Shown here: positions 55,673 to 64,000 of the stretch, one piece after another
Layout: the number at the start of each line of letters is the position of its first letter
How positions within the stretch are numbered: position 1 is the first letter of the stretch
Translations under genes and position numbers: made by a program
NCBI RefSeq assembly: GCF_000368045.1
Contig: NZ_KB849235.1
Location: forward strand, 98,380-162,379
Direction: 5' to 3'
DNA length: 64,000 nucleotides
From: Acinetobacter johnsonii CIP 64.6
GTDB taxonomy: Bacteria > Pseudomonadota > Gammaproteobacteria > Pseudomonadales > Moraxellaceae
The notes under the pieces: model-generated
What the model saw: the letters and a program-made list of their open reading frames with translations, nothing else
What the model was told of the DNA's origin: nothing
Databases searched by the model: none

Positions 55673-56416
55673 TTAACCCAGTTTATTGACCAATTTCAGC
55701 GGTAAAATTTTCATCGCTAAACCTAGTGGTAGCCATGGCCATTTAGGAACATAGGCTTTTACAGGAGCTTTTTCAATTTCTGCGGCCAACAGTCGTGAAC
55801 CTGTTTTTTCATCGACTTCAAAAGGTAGAGGTTTGGCACCCTCATTGATTTCTGTACGAATATATCCAGGGAAAATCGTGGTAACTTTGATTGGGGTATT
55901 GAGCAGTTCTGCACGAATGCCTTCAGCCAAATGTGCAACGCCCGCTTTACTTGCACCGTACGCTGTCAAATGTTTTGGCATACCGCGGACTGCACTCATA
56001 GACGAGATAACAACCAAATGTCCTGCATTTTGCTCACGGAAAATTTCGACTGCGGCTTCACACTGCGCTAGAGCTGAAATAAAGTTGGTTTCAACCGTGG
56101 CTTTATTAATTGCAAAGCTACCTTTGCCAATTCGACGCCCATCTCCAATTCCAGCATTTACAATCACACGGTCTAAACGGCCAAATTCTTGTTTAAATGC
56201 ACGAAAGACTTCAAACACTTGATCGTAATTGGTAACGTCCAAACTTTTAGCAATCACACGAATACCATATTGCTGCTCAAGTTCCTGTTTCAGTGTTTCT
56301 AAACGCTCTAAACGTCGTGCACAAATGGCAAGGTTATAGCCCTTTTGAGCGAATTCACGTGCCATACCTGCGCCAATTCCAGAACTTGCACCTGTAATTA
56401 GAATTGTTTTTGTCAT
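55673..56416 (-). CDS. Short-chain dehydrogenase/reductase
   Basis: A 247-residue SDR with the cofactor motif GASSGIGAG near residue 8, NAGIG, catalytic Ser in VISSMSA and YGASK. Asp/Arg after the first strand (ARRLERLE) suggests NADP(H). It is the last gene of the acyl-CoA dehydrogenase cluster, 13 bases after the phosphatase gene, so it probably acts on a hydroxy- or keto-acyl intermediate. Confidence 0.85.
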   Translation of the reverse strand: MTKTILITGASSGIGAGMAREFAQKGYNLAICARRLERLETLKQELEQQYGIRVIAKSLDVTNYDQVFEVFRAFKQEFGRLDRVIVNAGIGDGRRIGKGSFAINKATVETNFISALAQCEAAVEIFREQNAGHLVVISSMSAVRGMPKHLTAYGASKAGVAHLAEGIRAELLNTPIKVTTIFPGYIRTEINEGAKPLPFEVDEKTGSRLLAAEIEKAPVKAYVPKWPWLPLGLAMKILPLKLVNKLG

Positions 56417-56429
56417 GGTTCGATCCTTG

Positions 56430-57128
56430 TTAAATCCAAGTCAATAAATTTGAGTTTTTGGCTTTAATAAAATGATGTTCATTGAGACTTAAAAGCTGAG
56501 GTTCATTCCCCACCAGTCGCAATGTAGTCATGCTGCTGTTGGCAATAGCCCAATTTAGCGCAAAAGTTTTATTCGGACTTAAACCTAAGAGTTTGCCTGC
56601 AACCACTGAAATCACACCGCCTGAAGTAAATACCACAGCATAACGCGGTTTGCTTTGAGCCAGTTCATCACACAAATCTTGTAAAGCGACTTCAATTCGA
56701 CTTTTAAACTCAGGCCATGATTCATCGTATTCATGGTGATAGTCGCCACCTGTCCAGCGTTCAATTGCCCCTTCAAATATCTTGGCCAAATAAGCACGTC
56801 GGTTCGACTCTTTAGCCACATCGGCTTTGAGTAAATGTGGCTCGTTAAAACGCGGTTCGTAATGAGCAAAGACTTGCTGATGATTGAACTCATTCCATGC
56901 AGAATCTGTTAAAACATCTACTTCAGGAAAGCACTCAGCCAAAGAAATACATGCCGTTTGCTGATGTCGCTGCATGGAGCCTGACACCACCATAGGTGCT
57001 TCTTTTAAGATCTGATCAAAATATTGACCTAAAATTTTGGCTTGGAGTTCACCATTGGGAGAGAGTTGATCATAACTTTCTGCACCAAAAGATGCTTGCC
57101 CGTGGCGAATGAAATAAATAGTGGTCAT
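56430..57128 (-). CDS. Histidine phosphatase-family protein
   Basis: A 232-residue phosphoglycerate mutase-like phosphatase: RHGQASF near the start carries the phospho-accepting His9-type residue, with a second Arg in SGSMQRHQQT and a late His/Ser region (VFTSGGVISVVAG in place of the common HGG). It overlaps the kinase-like gene by four bases. A phosphatase beside a kinase-like protein and an acyl-CoA dehydrogenase may act on phosphorylated hydroxyacyl intermediates. Confidence 0.83.
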   Translation of the reverse strand: MTTIYFIRHGQASFGAESYDQLSPNGELQAKILGQYFDQILKEAPMVVSGSMQRHQQTACISLAECFPEVDVLTDSAWNEFNHQQVFAHYEPRFNEPHLLKADVAKESNRRAYLAKIFEGAIERWTGGDYHHEYDESWPEFKSRIEVALQDLCDELAQSKPRYAVVFTSGGVISVVAGKLLGLSPNKTFALNWAIANSSMTTLRLVGNEPQLLSLNEHHFIKAKNSNLLTWI

Positions 57129-58246
57129 TTGCCTAATATTTCCTTCATTTTAACAATGTATTTTTGAGCGACTTCATTGGCTTCAATTTTTTGTAAACCA
57201 ATCAATTTAAGTGCGCGAATATGGAGAGCATGAATTAAAATCCAAAAATCTTTGAAAGCAGGGTTATTGGTCTGTTTATGGTGATAGCGATAATAAATTT
57301 GTTGGGCAATCACGGCTAAACGGAAAATGCCAAAAACTTCATAAAAGGTCCAATTCTCGACTTCTAGACCCGTTTTTTCTAAATAATAATCGACCACTTC
57401 TTTACGTGTGAACATGCCTTTAAGATTTGTCGGTTGGCGACGTGTCGCTTTAAAGAGTGCACTATCCGACTCTTCAACCCAATATGCCAAAGCCGAACCT
57501 AAGTCCATGAGTGGATCGCCAAGCGTTGCCATTTCCCAATCTAAAACGCCAATAATTTGCGTCGGATGATTCGGATCTAAAATAACATTATCAAAACGCC
57601 AATCGTTATGAATCACACAGGTTTTTGAGTCTGCTGGAATATTATCTTTCAGCCACTTTCGCACATATTTAAATGAAGGGACATTAATGGTTTTGGCTTT
57701 TTCAAAACGAGCGTCCCAACCTTCCACTTGACGACGGCAGTAACCATCACCTTTACCAAAGTTCTCAAGTTCTGTGCCTTGGTATGGCACTTGATGAAGT
57801 TCGATCAGTTTATCAATCACATTGACACATAACTCACGAACTTGGGCTTCTTTAAAATCTAGCTCTCTCGGTAAATTGGCACGTGGAATAATGCCTTCTA
57901 CACGTTTCATCACGTAGAAGTCACAACCAATGACAGATTCGTCCTGACACAATGCAACCATTTCGGGAAGCACAGGATAAAAAGGGGTTAAATTCTTTTG
58001 CACATGATATTCACGTGCCATGTCATGTGCAGATTTAGCTTTGGTACCTTTGGGTGGGCGGCGTAGAATTAGATCGACATTGTCGTATTTCAATCTATAC
58101 GTCCAGTTAGATGCACCGCCTGAGTATTGCGTGACTTCAATCTGCCCTTGTAGATCGATACCTTGTGCTTTGAGCCAGTTTTCTACGGCTACAGCATCCA
58201 GTTCTTCACCCGCCCGAACTGTTCCACCTACATCAATCGCTGACAT
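57125..58246 (-). CDS. Phosphotransferase-family protein (ACAD10/11 kinase-domain type)
   Basis: A 373-residue APH-fold kinase: VIHNDWRFDNVIL carries the catalytic Asp and Asn, and GVLDWEMATLGDPLMDLG the metal-binding Asp. This type is fused to an acyl-CoA dehydrogenase in human ACAD10/11 and is LvaA in the Pseudomonas putida levulinate operon, where it phosphorylates 4-hydroxyacyl-CoA. I start at the ATG at 58246 after GGGA. Its neighbour upstream is the acyl-CoA dehydrogenase gene. The role in 4-hydroxy acid breakdown is inferred. Confidence 0.85.
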   Translation of the reverse strand: MSAIDVGGTVRAGEELDAVAVENWLKAQGIDLQGQIEVTQYSGGASNWTYRLKYDNVDLILRRPPKGTKAKSAHDMAREYHVQKNLTPFYPVLPEMVALCQDESVIGCDFYVMKRVEGIIPRANLPRELDFKEAQVRELCVNVIDKLIELHQVPYQGTELENFGKGDGYCRRQVEGWDARFEKAKTINVPSFKYVRKWLKDNIPADSKTCVIHNDWRFDNVILDPNHPTQIIGVLDWEMATLGDPLMDLGSALAYWVEESDSALFKATRRQPTNLKGMFTRKEVVDYYLEKTGLEVENWTFYEVFGIFRLAVIAQQIYYRYHHKQTNNPAFKDFWILIHALHIRALKLIGLQKIEANEVAQKYIVKMKEILGK

Positions 58247-58285
58247 TCTTTTTTCCCAAACTATCAATCTTTTCTTTATAACTTA

Positions 58286-58335
58286 GAAGATCATCTATTC
58301 TTATTTCAACACGATGAATTAAAGAGATGATCTTC
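58286..58335 (-). other. Inverted repeat between dehydrogenase and kinase genes
   Basis: GAAGATCATCT (58286-58296) and AGATGATCTTC (58325-58335), perfect 11-base arms around a 28-base loop, without a T run. It lies in the only real gap of the operon (75 bases at the chosen kinase start) and may be a processing site or a weak attenuator. Confidence 0.5.
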
Positions 58336-58342
58336 TCCTCTA

Positions 58343-59584
58343 TTATTTTTTACGACGCGTACTATAGCCACGTTTTGCCAGTTCTAATTTTGCAATCATG
58401 CCTTTATGGACTTCATCTGGCCCATCGGCCAAACGCAGTGAACGTGCTTGAGCGAAGAAACCTGTCAGAGGTGTATCACGCGACACACCTGCTCCGCCGT
58501 GAATTTGAATCGCCATATCGACCACTTTTTCAAGCACACTTGGCGCAACGACTTTAATGGCAGAGATTTCAGTTAACGCTGCCATATTCCCTAAAGTATC
58601 CATTTTATACGCAGCATACAAGGTTAATAAACGCGCTTGATCAATTGCAACACGTGCATCAGCCACGCGCTCTAGGTTTCCGCCTAATTTTAAAATCTCT
58701 TTCCCAAATGCTGTACGACTCATACCACGATCGATCATCAACTCTAAAGATTTTTCCGCAGCACCAATACAGCGCATACAGTGATGAATACGACCCGGTC
58801 CTAAACGACCTTGAGCAATTTCAAAACCTTGACCTGCACCACCAATAAAGTTGGAAACTGGTACACGAACATTACTAAAGCTAATTTCGCCGTGACCATG
58901 TGGTGCATCGTAGTCACCAAAGACTGGTAACATCCGTTCTATTTTGACTCCAGCCGTTTCAACAGGCACTAAAACCATCGAGTGTTGATGGTGGCGATCT
59001 TTAGTTTCATCTGGTGTATGTGCCATAAAAATAATAATTTTGGCATTGGGGTCACCTAAGCCTGAAGACCACCATTTACGGCCATTTAACACAATTTCAT
59101 CGCCTTCGATCACGGCTGTTGCTTGCATATTGGTCGCATCGGATGAAGCAACAGCTGGTTCTGTCATGCAGAAAACAGAGCGAATTTTTCCATCTAAAAG
59201 CTGCGTAAGCCACTCTTGCTTTTGAGCTTCAGAGCCATAACGCCACAATACTTCCATGTTGCCACTGTCCGGCGCATTACAGTTAAATACGGTCGGCGCA
59301 AGAAGACTACGACCTGTGAGTTCTGCAATATGAGCATACTCTTGAACCGATAAACCTTGGCCCAATTCAGGACATGGCAAAAACATATTCCATAAACCTG
59401 CAGCTTTTGCTTTGGCTTTGAGCATTTCAAGTTGTGCGGGCCACTGCCATTTAGTCCAGTCACCACCTTGGTTTAGTTCATGTACCTCATGCCAAAAGTC
59501 AGTTTCTATCGGCTCAATTTCGTTTTGAATAAATTGTTTGGTACGTTCTACATAATCTTGAGCACGTGCTGAAAGTTCAAACAT
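58343..59584 (-). CDS. Acyl-CoA dehydrogenase, ACAD10/11 type
   Basis: A 413-residue flavoprotein. The family core is plain: CMTEPAVASSDATNM at the flavin site, RKWWSSGLGDPNAKI, and the late QIHGGAGVSRDTPL. It resembles the ACAD10/11 and LvaC group that act with an APH-type kinase. It is the first gene of the minus-strand cluster and is divergent from a LysR gene 94 bases away. Confidence 0.9.
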   Translation of the reverse strand: MFELSARAQDYVERTKQFIQNEIEPIETDFWHEVHELNQGGDWTKWQWPAQLEMLKAKAKAAGLWNMFLPCPELGQGLSVQEYAHIAELTGRSLLAPTVFNCNAPDSGNMEVLWRYGSEAQKQEWLTQLLDGKIRSVFCMTEPAVASSDATNMQATAVIEGDEIVLNGRKWWSSGLGDPNAKIIIFMAHTPDETKDRHHQHSMVLVPVETAGVKIERMLPVFGDYDAPHGHGEISFSNVRVPVSNFIGGAGQGFEIAQGRLGPGRIHHCMRCIGAAEKSLELMIDRGMSRTAFGKEILKLGGNLERVADARVAIDQARLLTLYAAYKMDTLGNMAALTEISAIKVVAPSVLEKVVDMAIQIHGGAGVSRDTPLTGFFAQARSLRLADGPDEVHKGMIAKLELAKRGYSTRRKK

Positions 59585-59678
59585 GGCTGCTTCCTTCGAT
59601 CTATTTTGATATTTTCGCTTTACATCAACATAACCTGAAAACTAATATGAACAAAATGATTTTATTTTATAGATCAGC

Positions 59679-60596
59679 ATGAACAATATTCATAGTAAGT
59701 CACCCATTGATATGGGGCTTTTTCATCGCATCGATATCAATTTATACCCGCTTTTTATTGCAATTTATGAGCAAAAAAGTATTTCTAAAGCAGCTCAAAT
59801 CTTGTCGATTACGCAGTCTGCTGCCAGTCATGCCTTGCAGCGTCTACGTAACCATTTAAAGGATGATTTATTTGTTCGGTCTGGCAGCCAAATGCTTCCA
59901 ACACCTTTTGCAGAACAAAATTACCTGATTATTAAAAATGCTTTAATTGCGATTCAAAGTATTTCTATGCAGCAGCAAAGCTTCGACCCTAATATGGTTC
60001 AAAGTCTAAAAATTGCGATTCATGATGAAATCGAACCAATTGTTTTCCCAAAGTTAGTTGCTCACTTTCAGAAACTTGGACTAAGTATTCAGTTCATGAG
60101 TAGTAAGCTGGACCGTAAAACAGTAGATGCTGATTTAGTTTCTCAACAAATTGATTTTGTGATTGATTTGGAACAAAACTTTGGCGATAAAATTCAATTT
60201 GAGAGCTTGGTCAAAGACCAGTTTGTGGCTTGTACTCAGCTCCAGCAAATCAATGCTGAATTGTATTTGGCTGCACCGCATATTGGTGTATCTTCGCGGC
60301 GTACTGGTGTTTTGGTTGAAGATGTTCATTTAAATCGTAAGCAACTGTCTAGGCAGGTTTTCTTGCGTTGTCAGCACTATTCCACTGCGCTACAAATTTT
60401 AGAGCAATATCCAAATGCAATTTTAACGATTCCTCAAAATATTTTGAGCCATTTGCATGTTTCCCCTCTACTCAATATTTTTGATGTTCCTGTAAAACTG
60501 CCGCAAATGAATATTGGAATTTTTTGGCATAAAAATTTAATGGAAAATAAAAGACACCATTTTTTAAGGAGCGAAATTCATAAAATTTTTGCTTAG
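59679..60596 (+). CDS. LysR-family transcriptional regulator
   Basis: A 305-residue LysR regulator; helix-turn-helix in KSISKAAQILSITQSAASHALQRL, followed by a ligand domain. It is divergent from the acyl-CoA dehydrogenase gene, the usual arrangement for a regulator and its target operon. The start may be the ATG at 59679 or the one 12 codons on (MGLFHRIDINL); neither has a clear ribosome site. Confidence 0.86.
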   Translation: MNNIHSKSPIDMGLFHRIDINLYPLFIAIYEQKSISKAAQILSITQSAASHALQRLRNHLKDDLFVRSGSQMLPTPFAEQNYLIIKNALIAIQSISMQQQSFDPNMVQSLKIAIHDEIEPIVFPKLVAHFQKLGLSIQFMSSKLDRKTVDADLVSQQIDFVIDLEQNFGDKIQFESLVKDQFVACTQLQQINAELYLAAPHIGVSSRRTGVLVEDVHLNRKQLSRQVFLRCQHYSTALQILEQYPNAILTIPQNILSHLHVSPLLNIFDVPVKLPQMNIGIFWHKNLMENKRHHFLRSEIHKIFA

Positions 60597-60668
60597 GCTA
60601 TTTTATAAGAATTTTAAAAAACTCGAAGTTTGAACTTAACTTCTTATCTTGACTGTCATTTGGAACCT

Positions 60669-60785
60669 CTAAACAACCAACGCACTAGTCTTACAAATTA
60701 CTCCTTGTTTTTCTAATTCTGTATCTTTGTTATTTGCACCATAACCATTTGTAGGGCACTCAATATGAAAGTAAACAATAAGCAT
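60669..60785 (-). pseudogene. Possible 3' remnant of an effector immunity gene
   Basis: A 38-codon minus-strand frame whose C-terminal part reads GYGANNKDTELEKQGVICKT and ends SALVV. It opens just after a stop codon and has no clear ribosome site, so it may be the tail of a longer lost gene. It lies about 110 bases downstream of the type VI lipase-effector gene, where an immunity gene normally sits. No hit is claimed; composition and place are the only evidence. Confidence 0.35.
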
Positions 60786-60893
60786 CTCATCTTAAGATGC
60801 TTAAAATATGGAGTAAATATTAATTTCTTAATAGCACTTATAAGGAGTTAAAACTGTTTAAAACTTAGCGACGGTACTAAGAATTCATTCTTT

Positions 60894-62082
60894 TTACATA
60901 GCTAGCGGCAACTGCTCTTGCTTAGCTCGTTCAAATGCATCAAAAAATTTTTCTTGTTGTACTTCCCTATTTACCACAGTGCATACTGCTTTATCTTCTG
61001 CAGTTTTTTGATCTACCTCTTCTCCCTTTCCACTACGACGGGACTCATATACCGTCCTTTGACGGAAATAACTAAATGGTTCAGCATTACTCATAAAACC
61101 GTACTTAGAGTCATGAATATAGTTTTGATAAAAGCTCATGATTTCTGGTGTTGATTCTTTATGCCAACTCGCGAACTCCCAATCATCTACGCCTAAGAAA
61201 AACTCATATGCTTTTGAAACAGGTGATAATATTCTAAAAATATTCATTCCACCAGATTTAATAGGTGCTGTTAGCTTTTGTAATTTTTCTAAGCGGCTAA
61301 TTTCAGTTGCCATATCTGATGGGCCGATCGGTAATAATTCACGAAATTTATTCTCTTTACGCACATTTTGACTGACAGAGGCTATCTTACTTCTCGCCAA
61401 TGTCCCATACGCACTATAATAAACTTTCATTGCAGCAGCAATTTGATCTTGAACTTTTCCTGTAGACGACATTTGTGCTTTTACCGCATCATACAAACGC
61501 TGTGTTTCATTTTGAATTTCAAACTGTTCAGTAAATAATGCCCCATATTTTTCTTTTAATTGATTATAGTCAAACATTCGAACACCTGCACTGACAGCAT
61601 CTTCCAACATGTCTTTCAATGGGATACGGGCAAAGTTATCATTTACATTCTGACTACCAGGTGTATAGCCACCACCAACATCGGAATGCATGCCTGGATA
61701 AACAAGTTCTTTCCAATTTGGATTGGCAATTTGACCATTTCCTTTATGAATTAAATCGACAGGGAAAGCAAAGCGCAGCTCATTTCCTGCAACATGGTGC
61801 ACACACATTTTAATGCGTTCATCAATGACCATATCCCGACCTTCAAAGGTTAAATTATTATTTAAGTTGGTCGCGGGTAAGCCAAATGAGGCAACGGTAT
61901 CAAAGATACCCATAAATTTAAATTCAATAGGGTATTTTCCAGTGCCGTAACTTAAACCGTTACAATCAGATTCGCATTGCCACATAAATTGATTCGTAAA
62001 TGCACGGGCTAGAGCTGCTCCACGAGAGAAGCCGAATGTAGAAATATTAATTTTTTTAATGAGGCGATGTTGCTTTAAACTA
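60894..62082 (-). pseudogene. Type VI lipase effector (DUF2235, Tle1-like), 3' part
   Basis: Holds most of the alpha/beta-hydrolase domain: nucleophile Ser in TFGFSRGAA, GIFDTVASFG, and PGMHSDVGGGY with the late Asp/His region, then a C-terminal part of about 250 residues. DUF2235 proteins of this form are Tle1-type phospholipase effectors of type VI secretion. The 5' part lies at 62940-63322; deleting the IS and one TA copy joins them in frame (EVDN-S-LKQH), so the insertion alone breaks it here. The nearest downstream gene is a convergent LysR gene, not an immunity gene. Confidence 0.85.
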
Positions 62083-62111
62083 GGGCCTGTTGACATTTTC
62101 TGTTCAAAAAA

Positions 62112-62161
62112 ATAGCGAGAAAGTAAAATTTAATCGCCAAACCAAATTTACTTCTCGCTAT
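62112..62161 (+). promoter_or_regulatory. Hairpin covering the transposase start
   Basis: Arms 62112-62131 and 62144-62161 pair with two single-base bulges, and the right arm runs into the ATG (62160-62162). The other IS copy has the matching structure. It may block translation of read-through transcripts from outside. Confidence 0.6.
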
Positions 62162-62924
62162 GCCTCGTACAATGCTGAATGATCAACACTGGTCTAAGTT
62201 ACTTTCTATTTTCCGAAATTTTGATATCTATTCCAAATCTAATTTGAGAAATTTTGTCGAAGCAATACTTTATAGAATAAGAACAGGCTGCCCATGGCGT
62301 GATTTGCCTAAAGAATTTGGTTCGTATAACTCAATCTTTAAAAAATATAATCGTTGGTGTAAAAATGATAAGTTAATGAAAATATTTAAATTAATTTCTT
62401 CAAATGCTGATATGGAATGGGTTTTTATTGATGCTAGTCATGTTCGGGCACACCAACATTCTGCTGGAATAAAAGATCAGGATATTTCTAAAAGCATTGG
62501 TGGAAATAGTTCTAAAATACACTTAGCTGTTGATGCGGATGGTAATCCAATCGAAATTATTATCTCCGATGGAACGATACATGATGTCAAGATTGCTCCC
62601 AAAATGATTGAAAAACTTGATTTGAGTGAAACGGAAGTATGTTGTGCAGACAAAGGATATGACTCTGAATCATTAAGAGAACAAATATCTGTGAAAAAAA
62701 CTAAAGCGAATATTCCAAGAAAATCAAATACTCAGTCAAATAATGATCATATGGATTGGTATTTATATAAAATCAGACACTTAGTTGAGAATGCATTTTG
62801 TAGGTTAAAGCAGTTCAGAGGAATAGCAACACGATATGATAAGCTAAAGTGTAGCTATGAGGGGGCAGTTGCATTAGCTTGTATATTTATTTGGCTACCT
62901 TTATCGGGTAAATTCTATACTTGA
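62160..62924 (+). CDS. IS5-family transposase
   Basis: A 254-residue DDE transposase: TGCPWRDLP near the start, Asp in FIDASHVRAHQHSA, Asp in CADKGYDSES, Glu in RHLVENAFCRLKQFRG. It has the same plan as the 248-residue enzyme at 27574-28320 but many substitutions, so they are separate IS types. The frame is intact. Confidence 0.93.
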   Translation: MPRTMLNDQHWSKLLSIFRNFDIYSKSNLRNFVEAILYRIRTGCPWRDLPKEFGSYNSIFKKYNRWCKNDKLMKIFKLISSNADMEWVFIDASHVRAHQHSAGIKDQDISKSIGGNSSKIHLAVDADGNPIEIIISDGTIHDVKIAPKMIEKLDLSETEVCCADKGYDSESLREQISVKKTKANIPRKSNTQSNNDHMDWYLYKIRHLVENAFCRLKQFRGIATRYDKLKCSYEGAVALACIFIWLPLSGKFYT

Positions 62925-62939
62925 AATGTCAACAGACCC

Positions 62940-63322
62940 TATTATCGACCTCTGCAAAACTATACACTTTTTTTTCATTGGCATATTTACCTGTGTCTAT
63001 TTCTGATTTTTTTGCATTTATAATCATGACTTGCTTTAAAGCATCATTCAGTTGATCTTCGCCATAATCTAAGCGTCGGGTTCCACCTGTCCCCACACCA
63101 AGGCCAAAACCACTATGGTCTTGCATCATAGCGAGTGCACGTTGGAATATATTTAACCCGCCATTAAAACGTGTGCCTACGCCTGATACATAGATTGCAT
63201 AATTTGACTTACACCCATTACTCTCACTTTCTTGAGCATGCTGATCAGCAGATTTCCACAACCTAGCTGGATTTGACCATTTCTTTTTTTCTTCATCAGC
63301 ATCTTTGTTATTACCTGTACCA
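62940..63322 (-). pseudogene. Type VI lipase effector (DUF2235, Tle1-like), 5' part, truncated
   Basis: Reads GTGNNKDADEEKKKWSNPAR, then LWKSADQH and so on to EVDN at the IS junction. GTGNN is the end of the conserved FFDGTGNN motif that opens DUF2235, and YVSGVGTRF and RLDYGEDQL are internal motifs. A second IS, starting at 63323, cuts it at that motif, so the true start is beyond the element or lost. No complete start codon for the protein is in the window. Confidence 0.83.
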
Positions 63323-64000
63323 GGCTTTGTTGCACAAACCTAGCCTATAAGGTTTATTCAGTCCTATAATTTCAAAATGAATAAACCTACTCTTAAAACT
63401 TATCGTACAACCAACTGGTCTTCCTATAATCGCGCTCTCATTAATCGGGGCAACATTTCCATTTGGTTTGATCCAAACACTCAGTGGTATGCACAACCAC
63501 AAAACAAGCAAGGTCGAAATCAAACTTACTCCGATACGGCTATTCAATGCTGTTTAATGATCAAATCTTTATTTAGACTCTCTTTACGCATGGTCACAGG
63601 TTTTGTTCAAAGTCTGATTAAACTTTGTGGATTAAATTGGACCGCACCAGATTACAGTACGCTTTGTCGAAGACAAAAACATATTGATATTGCGATTAGC
63701 TATCAAAAAAGTAGTGATGGGCTACATCTACTCGTCGACTCAACTGGCTTAAAGTTTCTAGGTGAAGGTGAGTGGAAACGTAAGAAACATCAACCTGAAT
63801 ATCGTCGCAAATGGCGTAAACTTCATATTGGCATCGATGCTGAAACCTTGCAAATACGTGCAGTACAGCTTACTACAAATAATGTGAGCGATTCGCAAGT
63901 ACTCGGTGATTTACTTGCTCAAATTCCCTTAGATGAACGAATTGATTCGGTCTATACCGATGGTGCTTATGACACGAAGCACTGCAGACAAGTCATTCTA
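63323..64000 (+). mobile_element. Second type of IS5-family element (IS903-like), cut by the window end
   Basis: The left end is GGCTTTGTTGCACAAACC, the common terminal repeat of IS903-group IS5 elements. Its transposase frame starts at 63377 and is open to the last base. These elements duplicate nine bases; 63314-63322 would be one copy, but the other side is not visible. Confidence 0.85.
63377..64000 (+). CDS. IS5-family transposase (IS903 group), 5' part
   Basis: 208 codons are visible and the frame continues past the window. The first residues are MNKPTLKTYRTTNWSSYNRA; QTYSDTAIQCCLMIKSLF and LVDSTGLKFLGEGEW follow, the last with the first catalytic Asp, and YTDGAYDTKHC has the second. 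The Glu is not reached. There is no break in the visible part. Confidence 0.9.
   Translation, partial: MNKPTLKTYRTTNWSSYNRALINRGNISIWFDPNTQWYAQPQNKQGRNQTYSDTAIQCCLMIKSLFRLSLRMVTGFVQSLIKLCGLNWTAPDYSTLCRRQKHIDIAISYQKSSDGLHLLVDSTGLKFLGEGEWKRKKHQPEYRRKWRKLHIGIDAETLQIRAVQLTTNNVSDSQVLGDLLAQIPLDERIDSVYTDGAYDTKHCRQVIL

Larger units (their letters stand above)
62083..62939 (+). mobile_element. IS5-family insertion sequence (IS427-like), 857 bp
   Basis: Ends GGGCCTGTTGACATTT and, complemented, GGGTCTGTTGACATTT, flanked by TA duplications (62081-62082 and 62940-62941). Related to, but clearly diverged from, the element at 27541-28398. It splits the DUF2235 effector gene. Confidence 0.93.

Noticed and set aside
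60779..60804. AAGCATCT...AGATGCTT as terminator of the effector gene
   Set aside because: Eight-base stem but no T run on either strand, and it overlaps the start of the 38-codon remnant frame.
1..64000. CRISPR arrays, tRNA or rRNA genes, integron sites
   Set aside because: No regularly spaced repeats, cloverleaf sequences or ribosomal RNA segments were noticed on either strand.

Overview
The window looks like chromosomal DNA of an Acinetobacter species. It is AT-rich, the catechol branch genes (cat/ben) are typical of the genus, and small intergenic repeats and IS5-family elements of Acinetobacter type are present. I cannot name the species. All statements come from reading the sequence and from family knowledge; no search was run.

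Layout. 1-14606 is a merged benzoate/catechol cluster: a porin fragment, an aromatic acid transporter (benK type), a CatM/BenM regulator, then divergently catB-catC-catA-benA-benB-benC, a palindromic repeat, benD-benE-catI-catJ, a second repeat, catF and catD. Together these take benzoate to succinyl-CoA and acetyl-CoA. ATAC-N7-GTAT type sites flank the regulator on both sides. After about 1 kb without genes come aroQ-accB-accC (15651-17920) and a small secreted protein. 18663-23841 is a guanidine-use operon: a biotin-dependent carboxylase and two DUF1989 proteins behind a guanidine-I (ykkC) riboswitch, itself behind a near-consensus sigma-54 promoter. A LysR regulator, a thiolase and a TetR regulator follow. 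An IS5-family element (27541-28398) sits exactly in the cysK stop codon.

30029-32180 pairs a BigR-like ArsR regulator (two cysteines 66 residues apart) with a SulP transporter whose start codon lies inside a 37-bp palindrome. 32414-43379 holds housekeeping and transport genes (sstT, DUF1275, DUF2058, a YbdG-like channel, an ABC exporter, an AraC regulator, gcvH, an MFS gene, pilU). 43617-45054 is a DAHP synthase gene with a long leader that carries two successive reading frames rich in Tyr, Phe and Trp, with a terminator/antiterminator between them. 45170-47268 is a broken PAS-GGDEF-EAL gene. 47746-51298 has an acyl desaturase with its reductase and a formaldehyde dehydrogenase. 51421-56416 has a PLD-type lipoprotein and small enzymes. 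55673-59584 is an acyl-CoA dehydrogenase, kinase-like, phosphatase and SDR cluster with a divergent LysR gene.

The right end (60669-64000) is decaying: a type VI secretion lipase-effector gene (DUF2235, Tle1-like) is split by one IS5-family element and cut at its 5' end by another that runs off the window. Four further apparent lesions occur in the window: a frameshift in a small secreted protein, a frameshift in an MFS gene, and a frameshift plus a stop codon in the GGDEF-EAL gene. They are either recent gene loss or assembly errors.
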